Below are positions 7,864 through 15,218 of a stretch of 15,244 nt of DNA, piece by piece. Both the position numbers and the translations under genes were made by a program. Every line of letters starts with the position of its first letter. Positions within the stretch are counted from its first letter, which is position 1. The stretch lies in NCBI GenBank assembly GCA_964637235.1, contig CAZWVR010000059.1, forward strand, positions 1-15,244. The letters are read 5' to 3'. The notes beneath the pieces were generated by a model. The model worked only from the letters and a program-made list of their open reading frames with translations, ran no database searches and had not been told where the DNA came from. The stretch comes from CAZWVR01 sp964637235. GTDB lineage: Bacteria > Bacteroidota > Bacteroidia > Bacteroidales > S143-33.

Positions 7864-9987
7864 ATGAAAAGGATTTTTCTTTTTTCAGTTATTTTTCTTT
7901 TTTCTTTGATAGTTTATTCACAAGTGCCTGATGGATATTATGATGATGCACAGGGCTTAACTGGTGAAGACTTGCGGGAGGCTCTTCGTGCTATTATAAC
8001 AAATGGGCATACTGCTAATAATTATAATGATCTTTACACTTACTACGAGCAAACCGATAATTTTAATGGTACTGGAAAAGTTTGGGATATGTATTCTATG
8101 GACGGAAATGGTAATGCAGCTTATTATTATTACTATAATAACGGAGATGAGTGCGGTAGTTATAGTGGAGAAGGAGATTGCTATAATCGAGAGCATTCTG
8201 TACCACAGAGTTGGTTTAATGGTGCTTCTCCTATGAAGGCAGACTTGTTTATTGTTTATCCTACGGATGGATATGTAAATAACCGTCGTAGTAATTATCC
8301 ATATGGAGAAGTGGATAATCCTACATGGACTTCTACTAACGGGAGTAAGCTTGGTCCTTGCTCTTTCCCTGGATATAGTGGTACTGTTTTTGAACCCATA
8401 GACGCTTATAAAGGCGATTTCGCAAGAACTTATTTTTATGTTGCTACACGATATAAAAACGAAATACCTTCATGGAATGGTGCTTCTTTTAGTGGAGATA
8501 ATCTTTCTGAATGGGCAAAAAATTTATTCCTTAGTTGGCATCATTTAGATCCCGTTAGTCAAAAGGAAATAGATAGAAATAATGCTGTTTATAACATTCA
8601 GCATAATAGAAATCCTTTTATTGATCACCCTGAATGGGTAGATTGTATATGGGGCAATGGCTGTACTGTATTGAGTTTTACCTCAACACCTCCGACAACT
8701 GCTCAATTAAATCAGCCTTATATATACAATATCACTGCTACTGGCGAGGATACTACTATATTGACTATCTTTTCTGTAAATTTACCATCATGGTTGACTT
8801 TTCAGTCAAACTATCATACTACTGCTACATTAGAGGGAACGCCAAATCTTATCGGCAGTTTTTATGTTTCACTTGGCCTTACAGATGGTACAGATACTGT
8901 TTATCAGAATTTCACAATAACTGTGCCTGATACAGCGACTTCGGATACTCTCCTTATTGAAACTTTTGATAATTGTCCTCCTCAGGGCTGGATAATATAT
9001 AGCGCTGCAAGTTCTAATGATTGGCAATGTTCTAATGATGGTTATATGTATGTAAATAATTATAATAGTGATGAACCTGCTGACGATTGGCTTATTACCC
9101 CTCCTCTGAATTTAAATAATCAAAATGGTGAAATTCTAAAATTCAAAACTTGGACAAGATATAATGATTCAAATCACCCTCGCTTGCATCTTTATTATTC
9201 TACTGACTATACTGGTAGCGGAGACCCATCAAATGCCAACTGGACAGAACTCTCTTATAATTATCCTGATGAAAATTCTCAAACATGGACTTCTTCCGGT
9301 AATATTGACATTTCTCAAATAGCCGGCGATAATGTTTATTTCGCTTTTCGTTATACTTCTTCGGGAACAGGGGCAGGTGAATGTGAATTATGGAAATTAG
9401 ACAGTGTCGTTATATATGCGGCTTCTCCTACACCAGTAGTAAATAATATTACATTTACAAGTACTCCTATTACAAATGCAATGGTGAACTCGCAATATCT
9501 ATACAATATAACGGTGAGTGCTGATGATACTTCTAATTTGAATATTACAGCACAAACTATCCCTGATTGGCTTACTTTGGACGCTAATTATCATACAACT
9601 GCTTCTTTGCACGGTATTCCACAACAACCAGGTTCCTATGATGTAGTGCTTGAAGCTTCGGACGGAACTTATTATGCTCAGCAGCAATTTACTATTACTG
9701 TGGAAAATACAACTATCATTGCTCAAAAATCTGCTGAATTATTTGTTTTTCCAAATCCTGCCAGAGATTTTATAATCGTAAAATATAAAGTAAATTCTCC
9801 TTCACATCTAATAATAAAACTTTATTCACCAGAAGGTAAACTTATTAGAAAAATTGCTGATACTGAGGCAAACCCGGGGCATTTTATTTATTTGACGGAA
9901 AATATTTCGGATATTAATTTAAAAGTTTTATTTTTGACTTTTGAAACTGAAACATCTTTTAAAACTATTAAAATTATAAAAAAATAA
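7864..9987 (+). CDS. Secreted endonuclease I family nuclease with Ig-like and choice-of-anchor J domains and T9SS sorting tail
   Basis: This is an extracellular non-specific nuclease, probably cleaving DNA and RNA for nutrient use or biofilm turnover. Residues 1-19 are a Sec signal peptide (cut near VYS|QVP). The endonuclease I (His-Me finger) domain spans about 25-265. It shows NREHSVPQSWF with E110 and the general-base H111, RRSNYPYGEV with the probable metal ligand N144, and WHHLDPVSQKE and HNRNPF near 225-252. An Ig-like (He_PIG-type) domain covers about 270-355. A choice-of-anchor J jelly roll follows (about 360-520, ETFDNCPPQGW, DDWLITPPLNL). A second, clearly related Ig-like domain covers about 528-613. 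The end (about 625-707) is a type A T9SS sorting domain with VFPNPARDF, LYSPEGKLIRK and the terminal KTIKIIKK. The universal stress protein gene begins two bases after its stop. The call is firm; biological substrate and regulation are not visible. Confidence 0.95.
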   Translation: MKRIFLFSVIFLFSLIVYSQVPDGYYDDAQGLTGEDLREALRAIITNGHTANNYNDLYTYYEQTDNFNGTGKVWDMYSMDGNGNAAYYYYYNNGDECGSYSGEGDCYNREHSVPQSWFNGASPMKADLFIVYPTDGYVNNRRSNYPYGEVDNPTWTSTNGSKLGPCSFPGYSGTVFEPIDAYKGDFARTYFYVATRYKNEIPSWNGASFSGDNLSEWAKNLFLSWHHLDPVSQKEIDRNNAVYNIQHNRNPFIDHPEWVDCIWGNGCTVLSFTSTPPTTAQLNQPYIYNITATGEDTTILTIFSVNLPSWLTFQSNYHTTATLEGTPNLIGSFYVSLGLTDGTDTVYQNFTITVPDTATSDTLLIETFDNCPPQGWIIYSAASSNDWQCSNDGYMYVNNYNSDEPADDWLITPPLNLNNQNGEILKFKTWTRYNDSNHPRLHLYYSTDYTGSGDPSNANWTELSYNYPDENSQTWTSSGNIDISQIAGDNVYFAFRYTSSGTGAGECELWKLDSVVIYAASPTPVVNNITFTSTPITNAMVNSQYLYNITVSADDTSNLNITAQTIPDWLTLDANYHTTASLHGIPQQPGSYDVVLEASDGTYYAQQQFTITVENTTIIAQKSAELFVFPNPARDFIIVKYKVNSPSHLIIKLYSPEGKLIRKIADTEANPGHFIYLTENISDINLKVLFLTFETETSFKTIKIIKK

Positions 9988-9989
9988 TT

Positions 9990-10871
9990 ATGCATAACCG
10001 ATTATTGGTACCTTTTGATTTCCAAGAGCAATCTAAAATTAATATTGAATGGGCAAAGTTTTATGCTGAAAAAACTAATAGTGAAATTTTTTTACTGAAT
10101 GTTATTGAAAAAGCAGGATTTTTAGCCGAACTGTTTGATGAGGATATAGAGCAGAAACTTAAAGAGAAAGCCTATACTAAATTGCAAGGCTTTGCTCAGC
10201 AGGAACTTAAAAATTTGAAGTATAATATACAAATCAGAACAGGAAAGGTCTATGAACAAATAGAAAAATTTGCCGATGAAATTAAACCTTGGGCTATATT
10301 GATGGGTAGGGATGAAAATCCTTCTTTGAAAAAGCACATTCTCGGCTCAAATACTTTGCATACAATTAGTGAGACAGATATCCCTGTAATTTCAGTACGT
10401 GGAGCATCTTTACCAGTGGATATTTCTAATACCATTTTTGTCCCTATTGATTTTAAAAAGCAATTTAAAGAACAATTGACCGCTGCTATTGAATATGCAA
10501 AATTCTTTTCTGCTAAAATATTTATTTTCACTGTAAATAATGACGAATCTGCCGCTTGGAAAACTAACTTGCTCTTGGCTCTAAATAAAATACGGAAAGT
10601 AATAAAAAGTAATGGCATTGATGTAGAAATACATACAGAAACCGGCGATATTGTAAAGAATATTTTAACCTATATTGATAAACAAAAGCCTCTTTTTACA
10701 ATTATAATGTTGCGTGATGAAGGTATTTTTAAAGGTTATTTTATAGGTTCTGTGGCTAAAAATATAATTGAAAATGCTACATATCCTGTTATGAGTATAA
10801 AACCCTGGGATATTCAGCATGATGATTATACTTTTTTTAAAGGAATTATAGATCCTCTCAATGTCTTTTAA
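9990..10871 (+). CDS. Universal stress protein with two UspA domains
   Basis: A cytoplasmic universal stress protein of 293 aa made of two tandem UspA domains (about 1-138 and 146-271). The first starts LLVPFDFQEQS and ends GSNTLHTISETDIPVISV; the second starts TIFVPIDFKKQ and ends GSVAKNIIENATYPVMSI. Both keep the end of the ATP-binding signature (the GS at 119-120 and 253-254). Both lack the full G-2x-G-9x-G(S/T) loop: domain 1 reads MGRDENPSL and domain 2 reads MLRDEGIFK. Nucleotide binding is therefore uncertain. Tandem forms of this size are common in Bacteroidota. The start is two bases after the nuclease stop, so the pair is probably co-transcribed and translationally coupled, although one protein is exported and the other stays inside. 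A strong terminator follows 28 bases after the stop. Confidence 0.9.
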   Translation: MHNRLLVPFDFQEQSKINIEWAKFYAEKTNSEIFLLNVIEKAGFLAELFDEDIEQKLKEKAYTKLQGFAQQELKNLKYNIQIRTGKVYEQIEKFADEIKPWAILMGRDENPSLKKHILGSNTLHTISETDIPVISVRGASLPVDISNTIFVPIDFKKQFKEQLTAAIEYAKFFSAKIFIFTVNNDESAAWKTNLLLALNKIRKVIKSNGIDVEIHTETGDIVKNILTYIDKQKPLFTIIMLRDEGIFKGYFIGSVAKNIIENATYPVMSIKPWDIQHDDYTFFKGIIDPLNVF

Positions 10872-10899
10872 TATATAATTTTGTTTTGATAGCTAAATT

Positions 10900-10954
10900 C
10901 ACGCTCAGTGAGTCAATTTTATTCCTTTGGCTTCACTGAGCGTGTTTATTTTTA
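10900..10954 (+). terminator. Rho-independent terminator after the nuclease-usp operon
   Basis: CACGCTCAGTGA (10900-10911) pairs perfectly with TCACTGAGCGTG (10933-10944), a 12-bp GC-containing stem with a 21-base loop. The tract TTTATTTTTA follows at once. On the opposite strand no T-tract follows, so it should act only on plus-strand transcripts. It separates the nuclease-usp unit from the leucine-rich-repeat gene. Confidence 0.85.
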
Positions 10955-11068
10955 CAAATACTTAGATAATAGCTCTATTTTACAAATTTATGTAGAAAAG
11001 ATAGGCTGAATGGAAAAAACTTTCAATCGTGGAAGTGATAAGAGATTATAAATTTAAAGATTTACCGT

Positions 11069-12496
11069 ATGAAAGAAATCTTCTGTTTAATATCTCTATT
11101 TATTCCATTAGTAAACTTGCAGGCACAGCAAATAATCACAGACCATGCTACTGCAATGTTTGATAAAGCAGTAAAAAAACAGTTTAAGGAGTGGAAAGGC
11201 TATGCCAGCTACAAAAATGCTCAGGAAAGAGCAAAAATACTCCGAAAAATTGATAGTCTGGATTTGAGCAATGATACTCTAAAACGTCTGCCTGAACAAA
11301 TAACTAAATGCCCAAACCTCAAACACCTCAACCTCCTTGGTAATCCTGATATGGACTGGAAGCATGTGTTCTCTATTATTAGCAAAACGAATATTAACAG
11401 CGTTTATGTTTCTATTTATGACCTATCTGATATTGACACCACTTATTGGCACTATATTACGGGAATACAAATTTTAAAAACTGGCTTAGATGAAATCCCT
11501 GAAAATATCCTTAGACAAAAGCAACTGACTTATCTCGATTTGAGTGCAGAATGTTGTAATGAAAATAAGTTCTACATATTACCAGCCAAATTATTTGACT
11601 TAACTAACTTGAAATATCTGAAATTGAAATATTGCCAAATAGAAAAACTTCCGCCGCAAATTAAAAATTTAACAAACTTAATTCAATTAGATTTGTCTCA
11701 AAACAACTTAGCCACACTCCCTACGGAATTTGGGAAGCTCACAAAATTAACTACACTGAATTTATTTGACAATCACTTAACCAGCCTCCCCCCAGAGTTT
11801 GGGAACCTCATAAACTTGCATAAGCTGAATTTATGTTGTAATGCCTTGATCATTCTCCCCCGTGAAATCGGAAATCTTAAAAACTTAACTCAATTGGTAT
11901 TATGTACCAATAAGTTAACCAGTATTCCCCCTGAATTTGGAAATCTTAAAAACTTAACTCAATTGGTATTATGTGGCAATGAGTTAACCAGTATCCCCCC
12001 TGAGTTTGGAAATCTTAAAAACTTAACTCAATTGATTTTATGTTGTAATCAGTTAACCACTTTCCCGACGGACATTAGCAGACTTACGAAATTAGCCTTT
12101 CTGGATTTAAGGAGCAATAAATTGATTACACTCCCACCGCAGATTGGAAAACTCACTAATTTACGTTTGTTATATTTAGGTAATAATAAGCTAACAACAC
12201 TTCCGCAAGAAATAGGAAATCTTAAAAACTTAACAGAATTAGATGTATCGTCCAATAACTTAACAACTCTCCCGACAGAGATTGGAAAATTAAAAAATCT
12301 CAGGCAAATTAATCTTTACAGTAATCCTTTGCGTAGAGCTCAGTTCTCCCACTTCCTCAAAACTTGCACCAAAAAAGTGCAACTAACTGATAATGAAGAT
12401 AAGGCTGATAACTACGATCCTGCTATTCTGCGTATTTATGTAGAATATATAGAACCCGAATGGGAACACCTCCCGAACATTGAAGTGCTACGCTAA
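11069..12496 (+). CDS. Secreted leucine-rich repeat protein
   Basis: A 475-aa exported protein built almost entirely of leucine-rich repeats, a scaffold for protein binding; its partner is unknown. A signal peptide covers residues 1-19 (cut near LQA|QQI). A short helical region follows (24-60). Two early repeats (about 61-92) are followed by a degenerate section (93-150). From about 153 to 425 there are about 11 regular 23-residue repeats of the type LxxLxxLxLxxNxLxxLPxxIGNL. Several have Cys where the concave face would be (LVLCTN, LVLCGN, LILCCN). The C-terminal 50 residues (from about 424) are acidic and helical-looking and may cap the solenoid. There is no T9SS tail, lipobox or membrane anchor, so it may remain periplasmic or be released. 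The gene stands alone between a strong terminator and a long gene-free region; no good -7 element is visible in 10955-11068. Confidence 0.9.
   Translation: MKEIFCLISLFIPLVNLQAQQIITDHATAMFDKAVKKQFKEWKGYASYKNAQERAKILRKIDSLDLSNDTLKRLPEQITKCPNLKHLNLLGNPDMDWKHVFSIISKTNINSVYVSIYDLSDIDTTYWHYITGIQILKTGLDEIPENILRQKQLTYLDLSAECCNENKFYILPAKLFDLTNLKYLKLKYCQIEKLPPQIKNLTNLIQLDLSQNNLATLPTEFGKLTKLTTLNLFDNHLTSLPPEFGNLINLHKLNLCCNALIILPREIGNLKNLTQLVLCTNKLTSIPPEFGNLKNLTQLVLCGNELTSIPPEFGNLKNLTQLILCCNQLTTFPTDISRLTKLAFLDLRSNKLITLPPQIGKLTNLRLLYLGNNKLTTLPQEIGNLKNLTELDVSSNNLTTLPTEIGKLKNLRQINLYSNPLRRAQFSHFLKTCTKKVQLTDNEDKADNYDPAILRIYVEYIEPEWEHLPNIEVLR
11870..12076 (+). repeat. 69-bp near-identical tandem units inside the LRR gene
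   Basis: Three in-frame units begin at 11870, 11939 and 12008, each 69 bp (23 codons). Units 1 and 2 differ at only about five positions by hand count, several of them silent. The first 27 bases, beginning GGAAATCTTAAAAACTTAAC, are the same in all three, and this 20-base start reappears in register at 12215. The similarity at DNA level shows recent duplication or gene conversion rather than only protein-level constraint. Confidence 0.9.
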
Positions 12497-12527
12497 GCCA
12501 TTTGTTTTCTCTTGTCAGCGTTTTTTT
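12490..12527 (+). terminator. Weak candidate terminator at the end of the LRR gene
   Basis: ACGCT (12490-12494) can pair with AGCGT (12517-12521) and a run of seven T residues follows (12521-12527). The stem is only 5 bp, possibly extended by AAG/CTT across a bulge, and the loop is long. The left arm overlaps the stop codon. The T-run position is right for a terminator but the hairpin is poor. Confidence 0.3.
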
Positions 12528-12770
12528 GATGAGAGGTATAAATTCAGACTTATGTATCCTGAAAATTCCGCGCTCCTGTCCGTCTGCTTTTGTGGCTCAG
12601 ACATAATTCCCTCTATTACCGTCCTGCGTTATGCTGTGTGTCTCGTTTGGGAGTGGCTTTTACGGTCTCGTCGTTTGTTCCATAAAATTAGTATTGTCTT
12701 TTTAAATCTGCTACTCCTCTCACTTGCTCAGATAAGCTGTTATGATAGAAAACTGACGTAAATTAGGCTA
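12528..12770. other. GC-enriched block without a convincing gene
   Basis: This is the first part of a 526-bp gene-free stretch between the LRR gene and the folding operon. By hand count 12541-12660 is about 47% G+C, far above the surrounding intergenic DNA. No protein-like frame stands out. A plus frame runs through it from 12480, overlapping the LRR gene end, but its translation is Cys- and Leu-rich with no recognisable pattern or start signal. Minus frames are broken by several stops. GTCAG (12514-12518) and CTGAC (12753-12757) sit at its edges in inverted orientation, too short to prove terminal repeats. It may be a remnant of mobile or foreign DNA, or a structured RNA. Confidence 0.4.
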
Positions 12771-12995
12771 TTATTTATTGGAGCGAACCGGATTTATTTA
12801 TATATAGCTTTGCGAGTTTAGGTGATTAAACTAATAAATTGATAATCAATTCAGTGTGTTTTTATTTTATTGTATTTTAAAAAAGTCCATTTCTCCCTGC
12901 CATAAGCTGTTTTGGAGTATCTTTTAATCTTTTTTTGTTTTGTAATTAAAGCTTCATTATAATAATGCCCTTTTCATTTTAGATTAAAAATTTAT
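12771..12995. other. AT-rich leader or intergenic region before the folding operon
   Basis: No open frame of gene-like quality is present on either strand. The region contains a perfect -7 match at 12805-12812 and a 15-bp palindrome, AATTGAT-A-ATCAATT (12837-12851), which could be a regulator site. The 10-mer ATAAGCTGTT occurs at 12902-12911 and also at 12732-12741 in the GC-enriched block. The rest is A/T runs. Confidence 0.4.
12805..12812 (+). promoter_or_regulatory. Candidate upstream -7 element (TAGCTTTG)
   Basis: TAGCTTTG followed by C matches TAnnTTTG exactly. No TTTG lies at the usual distance upstream; ATTG ends at 12780, about 24 bases away. If used, it would give a leader of about 200 nt for the lipoprotein at 13023 or start a short non-coding transcript. 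Confidence 0.35.
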
Positions 12996-13003
12996 TACCT
13001 TTG
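12996..13003 (+). promoter_or_regulatory. Promoter -7 element (TACCTTTG) of the folding operon
   Basis: TACCTTTG followed by C is an exact match to the Bacteroidota -7 consensus TAnnTTTG. It lies 19 bases before the start codon at 13023, so the leader would be only about ten nucleotides. A T-rich stretch (12971-12974) stands where the -33 TTTG would be. This is the best promoter in the window. Confidence 0.65.
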
Positions 13004-13022
13004 CTTTGATAAAAAATCAAAA

Positions 13023-13850
13023 ATGAGAGTTTTTACATTTATTCTGATATTTTTTCTACTAATGTCTGCTTGTAATAAGAGAGAAACTGCACATAAGAAG
13101 CCAGTTGTGGAAGTTAATGGTACTTATTTATATTTAGACGATATTTTAAAGGATATGCCCAAAGGTCTTAAAGGAAATGATAGCATAGTCTTTGTGCAAA
13201 ATTATACAAATAAATGGATTGATAATCAGTTGTTTTTACAAAAACAGAATATGCTTTCTTCTGAGGAACGTCAAAAAATAGATAATAAAGTTCAGGAATT
13301 TCGTAATTCATTGACAATATATGAGATAAAACAAAAATTTTTGTCAGAGGCAGATACAAATGTTACTGATGAGGAAATAAAAGAATATTTTCAATCTAAT
13401 AAACAGAATTTTTTGCTTTCATATCCGATTGTAAAGGGATATTTTATAAAAATACCTTCAAAAGTTTCCCCTTCCCCAGTTATTAACTTTCTGAAAAATG
13501 ATGATATAAATGGCTTAAAAGATTATGTTTTGTCAAATCAGGGGTATTTAAAAGATTTTTCATCTAAATGGGAAAATTATTATCGCATTGTTCAATTATT
13601 ACCTCTTAATAATGCTCATAATTATAGTTTGCCTAAAAAAGGAATAATTACAATTAAAGATAGTGCTTATGTATATATATTGAATATCAAGGAGATAAAA
13701 AAAGATGGGGAGGTAATGCCATTTCAATTGTGTTATAATGATATAAAAAATATTTTGAAAAAGAGGAAACAAAAATTATATCTTGAACGTATAAGCAAAA
13801 AATTATATGAAGAAGCTAAAAATAGCGGTTTAATTAAGTATTATCAATAA
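13023..13850 (+). CDS. SurA-N-like periplasmic lipoprotein, probable chaperone without a catalytic PPIase domain
   Basis: A 275-aa lipoprotein: the hydrophobic start ends in LLMSAC, with the lipidated cysteine at residue 17. VVEVNGTYLYLDDI (28-41) followed by helices containing NKWIDNQLFLQKQNML (63-78) resembles the SurA/PpiC N-terminal chaperone layout, in which a beta-hairpin with V(N/G)G is followed by a helical bundle. TDEEIKEYFQSNKQNF (115-130) is the usual lead-in to a parvulin domain. The following region (135-230), however, lacks the HILI and GYHII motifs, so peptidyl-prolyl isomerase activity is unlikely. The C-terminal part (233-265) returns to helix rich in Lys. It starts 19 bases after a perfect -7 element and precedes the SurA-type gene by 14 bases, so both are one operon. 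A membrane-anchored chaperone partner of SurA is the best inference. It could instead be classed simply as hypothetical. Confidence 0.75.
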   Translation: MRVFTFILIFFLLMSACNKRETAHKKPVVEVNGTYLYLDDILKDMPKGLKGNDSIVFVQNYTNKWIDNQLFLQKQNMLSSEERQKIDNKVQEFRNSLTIYEIKQKFLSEADTNVTDEEIKEYFQSNKQNFLLSYPIVKGYFIKIPSKVSPSPVINFLKNDDINGLKDYVLSNQGYLKDFSSKWENYYRIVQLLPLNNAHNYSLPKKGIITIKDSAYVYILNIKEIKKDGEVMPFQLCYNDIKNILKKRKQKLYLERISKKLYEEAKNSGLIKYYQ

Positions 13851-13864
13851 GAAAAAATTAAATT

Positions 13865-15217
13865 ATGAAAAGAATTAAAAGAATTATCTTTTTTGTTTTT
13901 CTATTTTATAGCTGGCTAATGCAAGCACAAAACGATACTTCTATAATCGTTGATAAGATAGTTGCAAAAGTAGGGGATAGAATTATTTTGCTTTCTGATA
14001 TAGAAGGGATGTATTTGCAATATCTATCAGAAGGTAATTCAGCAAGTAAGCAGGTTAAATGTAATATTTTGGAGCAGTTATTAGTTCAAAAATTGCTACT
14101 TAATCAGGCAGATATCGATAGCGTCTATATTACAGATGATGAGTTGGAGCAACAGGTAGATGCACGCTTGAATATATTTATACAGCAAATGGGTAGCCAA
14201 GCAGCATTGGAAAAATATCTTAATAAAAGTATTTTCCAGATAAAAAGTGATTTGAAAGATGTTTTAGAGGAACAATTGCGAGCTGAAAAAGAAAAAGACA
14301 ATATAATTGGTAAAGTAGAAATAACCCCTTCTGAGGTTAGAAATTTTTATGAACAATTACCTAAGGATAGCCTTCCTATAATAGACGCACAGGTTGAGGT
14401 TCAACAAATAGTGCTTAAACCTAAATTGACGCCAGAGGAAGAGGAATTAACAATGCAGAAATTACGGGAAATACGGCAAAAAATATTAAATGGTACTAAG
14501 TTTGAAGCTATGGCACGCCTTTATTCCCAAGATGAGGCGTCTGCAAGAAAAGGCGGTGAAATCGGATACCATACCAGAGCAGAATTGGAACCTGAATTCG
14601 CTGCTGTCGCTTTCTCCTTGAAAAAAGGGCAAGTCTCTGATATAGTGAAAACAAAATATGGTTATCATATAATACAACTTATTGATAGAAAGGGCGAAAG
14701 AGTAAATGTCCGTCATATTCTTATACGTCCTACTATTCCACTGGAAGCTATAAAAAGAACTATAAAACTTGCTGACTCTATACGAACTTTAATTTTAAAT
14801 GATTCCATTTCCTTTGAAAAAGCTGCTGAAAAATTTTCCGATGACGAACAAACTAAAAATAATGGAGGTTTACTATTTAATCCACAAACAGGTAGCGCAA
14901 AATTTAATGTAAATGATTTGCCTAATAATATAAAATTTGATATTAAAGATTTGAAAGTCGGACAGATAAGTAAACCCATAAAAACTACTGATAATACCGG
15001 CAATATAGTTATCAAAATATATAAAATAAAGCAAAAAATTCCACCACATAGAGCTGATTTAACTCATGATTATCAGACAATAATGAATATGGCTTTGCAA
15101 CATAAGAAAAATAAAATTTTTGATCAATGGGTAAGGAATAAACAAAAACAAACATACATAAGTATTGATAAAGATTTTCAGGATTGTAGTTTTAAATATA
15201 AAAATTGGATAAAATAA
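13865..15217 (+). CDS. surA: SurA-type periplasmic chaperone / peptidyl-prolyl isomerase with two parvulin domains
   Basis: A periplasmic chaperone that would escort unfolded outer-membrane proteins towards the BAM complex. At 450 aa it has the SurA layout: a signal peptide (1-21, cut near MQA|QND), an N-terminal chaperone domain (about 25-165, starting IVDKIVAKVGDRIILLSDIE), parvulin domain 1 (about 176-276), parvulin domain 2 (about 283-388) and a C-terminal helix (about 395-430). Domain 1 ends with KYGYHIIQL (H268) but has QQIVLKP where HILI is expected. Domain 2 begins NVRHILIRP (H284) but has NTGNIVIKIYKI in place of GYHIIKL. Each domain thus keeps one of the two usual active-site histidines, so isomerase activity is doubtful and the chaperone role may dominate. 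It is the second gene of its operon. The symbol reflects architecture; orthology to the E. coli gene is inferred. Confidence 0.9.
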   Translation: MKRIKRIIFFVFLFYSWLMQAQNDTSIIVDKIVAKVGDRIILLSDIEGMYLQYLSEGNSASKQVKCNILEQLLVQKLLLNQADIDSVYITDDELEQQVDARLNIFIQQMGSQAALEKYLNKSIFQIKSDLKDVLEEQLRAEKEKDNIIGKVEITPSEVRNFYEQLPKDSLPIIDAQVEVQQIVLKPKLTPEEEELTMQKLREIRQKILNGTKFEAMARLYSQDEASARKGGEIGYHTRAELEPEFAAVAFSLKKGQVSDIVKTKYGYHIIQLIDRKGERVNVRHILIRPTIPLEAIKRTIKLADSIRTLILNDSISFEKAAEKFSDDEQTKNNGGLLFNPQTGSAKFNVNDLPNNIKFDIKDLKVGQISKPIKTTDNTGNIVIKIYKIKQKIPPHRADLTHDYQTIMNMALQHKKNKIFDQWVRNKQKQTYISIDKDFQDCSFKYKNWIK

Positions 15218-15218
15218 A

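Noticed and set aside
11870..12307. Regularly spaced repeats resembling a CRISPR array
   Set aside because: The 69-bp period is 23 codons, the repeats stay in frame within the LRR gene, and there are no unique spacers or cas genes.
12361..12382. TTGCAC/GTGCAA hairpin near the end of the LRR gene
   Set aside because: The stem is only 6 bp, lies within coding sequence about 120 bases before the stop and has no T-tract, so it is probably chance.
12513..12758. Insertion sequence or MITE bounded by GTCAG/CTGAC
   Set aside because: The inverted match is only five to six bases, no target-site duplication is evident and no transposase fragment is readable; kept only as a search suggestion.
12480..12761. 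93-codon plus-strand open frame overlapping the end of the LRR gene
   Set aside because: It overlaps a solid gene by 17 bases, has no ribosome-binding or promoter signal, and its Cys-, Leu- and Arg-rich translation shows no domain-like pattern; it probably stays open because the block is GC-enriched.
12497..13022. tRNA or known small RNA in the gene-free region
   Set aside because: I found no cloverleaf, no T-loop GTTCRA-type motif in a proper context and no recognisable 6S, SRP or tmRNA pattern.
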